From positions 1 to 17,314 of the forward strand of contig CAYVAT010000055.1 in NCBI GenBank assembly GCA_964449165.1: a stretch of DNA of 17,314 nt, written 5' to 3'. The stretch is from CAYSCW01 sp964449165 (GTDB taxonomy: Bacteria; Acidobacteriota; Aminicenantia; Aminicenantales; Aminicenantaceae). Positions 17,188 through 17,314 of the stretch are shown here, piece by piece. The position numbers and the translations under genes are program-made. Every line of letters starts with the position of its first letter. Within the stretch, counting starts at the first letter, position 1. A model generated the notes under the pieces. It was not told the DNA's origin, did not search any database, and was given only the letters and a program-made list of their open reading frames with translations.

Positions 17188-17236
17188 TATTTTTTTGTTT
17201 ATACAAGGATGGAGAGGAACCAGCACTGAGGCATTA

Positions 17237-17314
17237 ATGAACCTGTCTCTTTTTTCCCTATCAGAAGGTGAATTCTCTGATCTTTCTCAGCTCTTCTCCG
17301 CCTGTCCTATTCTT
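17237..17314 (+). CDS. Possible start of a divergent gene, cut by the window end
   Basis: ATG at 17237 opens 26 codons without a stop to the end of the window, beginning MNLSLFSLSEGEFSDLSQLF. GAGG (17228-17231) is 5 nt upstream. It is divergent from receptor 2. The reading is too short to assign a family, and a 26-codon open run is not unusual by chance. Confidence 0.25.
   Translation, partial: MNLSLFSLSEGEFSDLSQLFSACPIL

Overview
The window looks like chromosomal DNA from a Gram-negative, diderm bacterium of the Acidobacteriota/Aminicenantes type. Three things suggest this: large Oar-like TonB-dependent receptors with an N-terminal carboxypeptidase-regulatory-like domain, a 'sulfatase'-TPR protein coupled to a GWxTD-domain protein, and large secreted S9 and M14 peptidases. 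The taxonomic placement is inference from gene content; there is no rRNA or marker gene here.

Layout. (1) 1-1108: an AT-rich stretch with a MurR/RpiR-type regulator (HTH plus SIS domain). (2) 1109-1556: a 448-bp non-coding interval holding a stem-loop, a sigma70-like promoter, spaced repeats resembling a worn IS terminus, and a leader with a possible short leader ORF and pseudoknot. (3) 1557-4721: a first TonB-dependent receptor, closed by a clear intrinsic terminator at 4755-4790. (4) 4923-8119: a two-gene unit of an alkaline-phosphatase-superfamily 'sulfatase' with C-terminal TPRs and a GWxTD protein, joined by an ATGA overlap. (5) 8120-8301: a short convergent gap. (6) 17033 down to 8302 on the minus strand: a second TonB-dependent receptor, then an S9 (glutamyl-endopeptidase-like) serine peptidase, then an M14 zinc carboxypeptidase. 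The last two are 16 bp apart and clearly co-transcribed. A 307-bp gap between receptor and peptidases contains a protein-like ORF relic on the opposite strand. (7) 17034-17314: the upstream region of receptor 2, with a promoter, a perfect palindrome, and possibly the first codons of a divergent gene cut by the window edge.

How it may work together (inference): the minus-strand genes make sense as a protein/peptide scavenging set. An exported endopeptidase cuts after acidic residues, a carboxypeptidase-type enzyme trims, and an outer-membrane transporter imports. The sulfatase-TPR/GWxTD pair is a separate envelope-associated unit of unknown function whose 'sulfatase' has Thr at the nucleophile position. 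I found no tRNA, rRNA, CRISPR array or intact insertion sequence. The most interesting signals are the leader upstream of receptor 1, the Thr-type sulfatase/GWxTD pair, and the relic ORF at 13791-13964.
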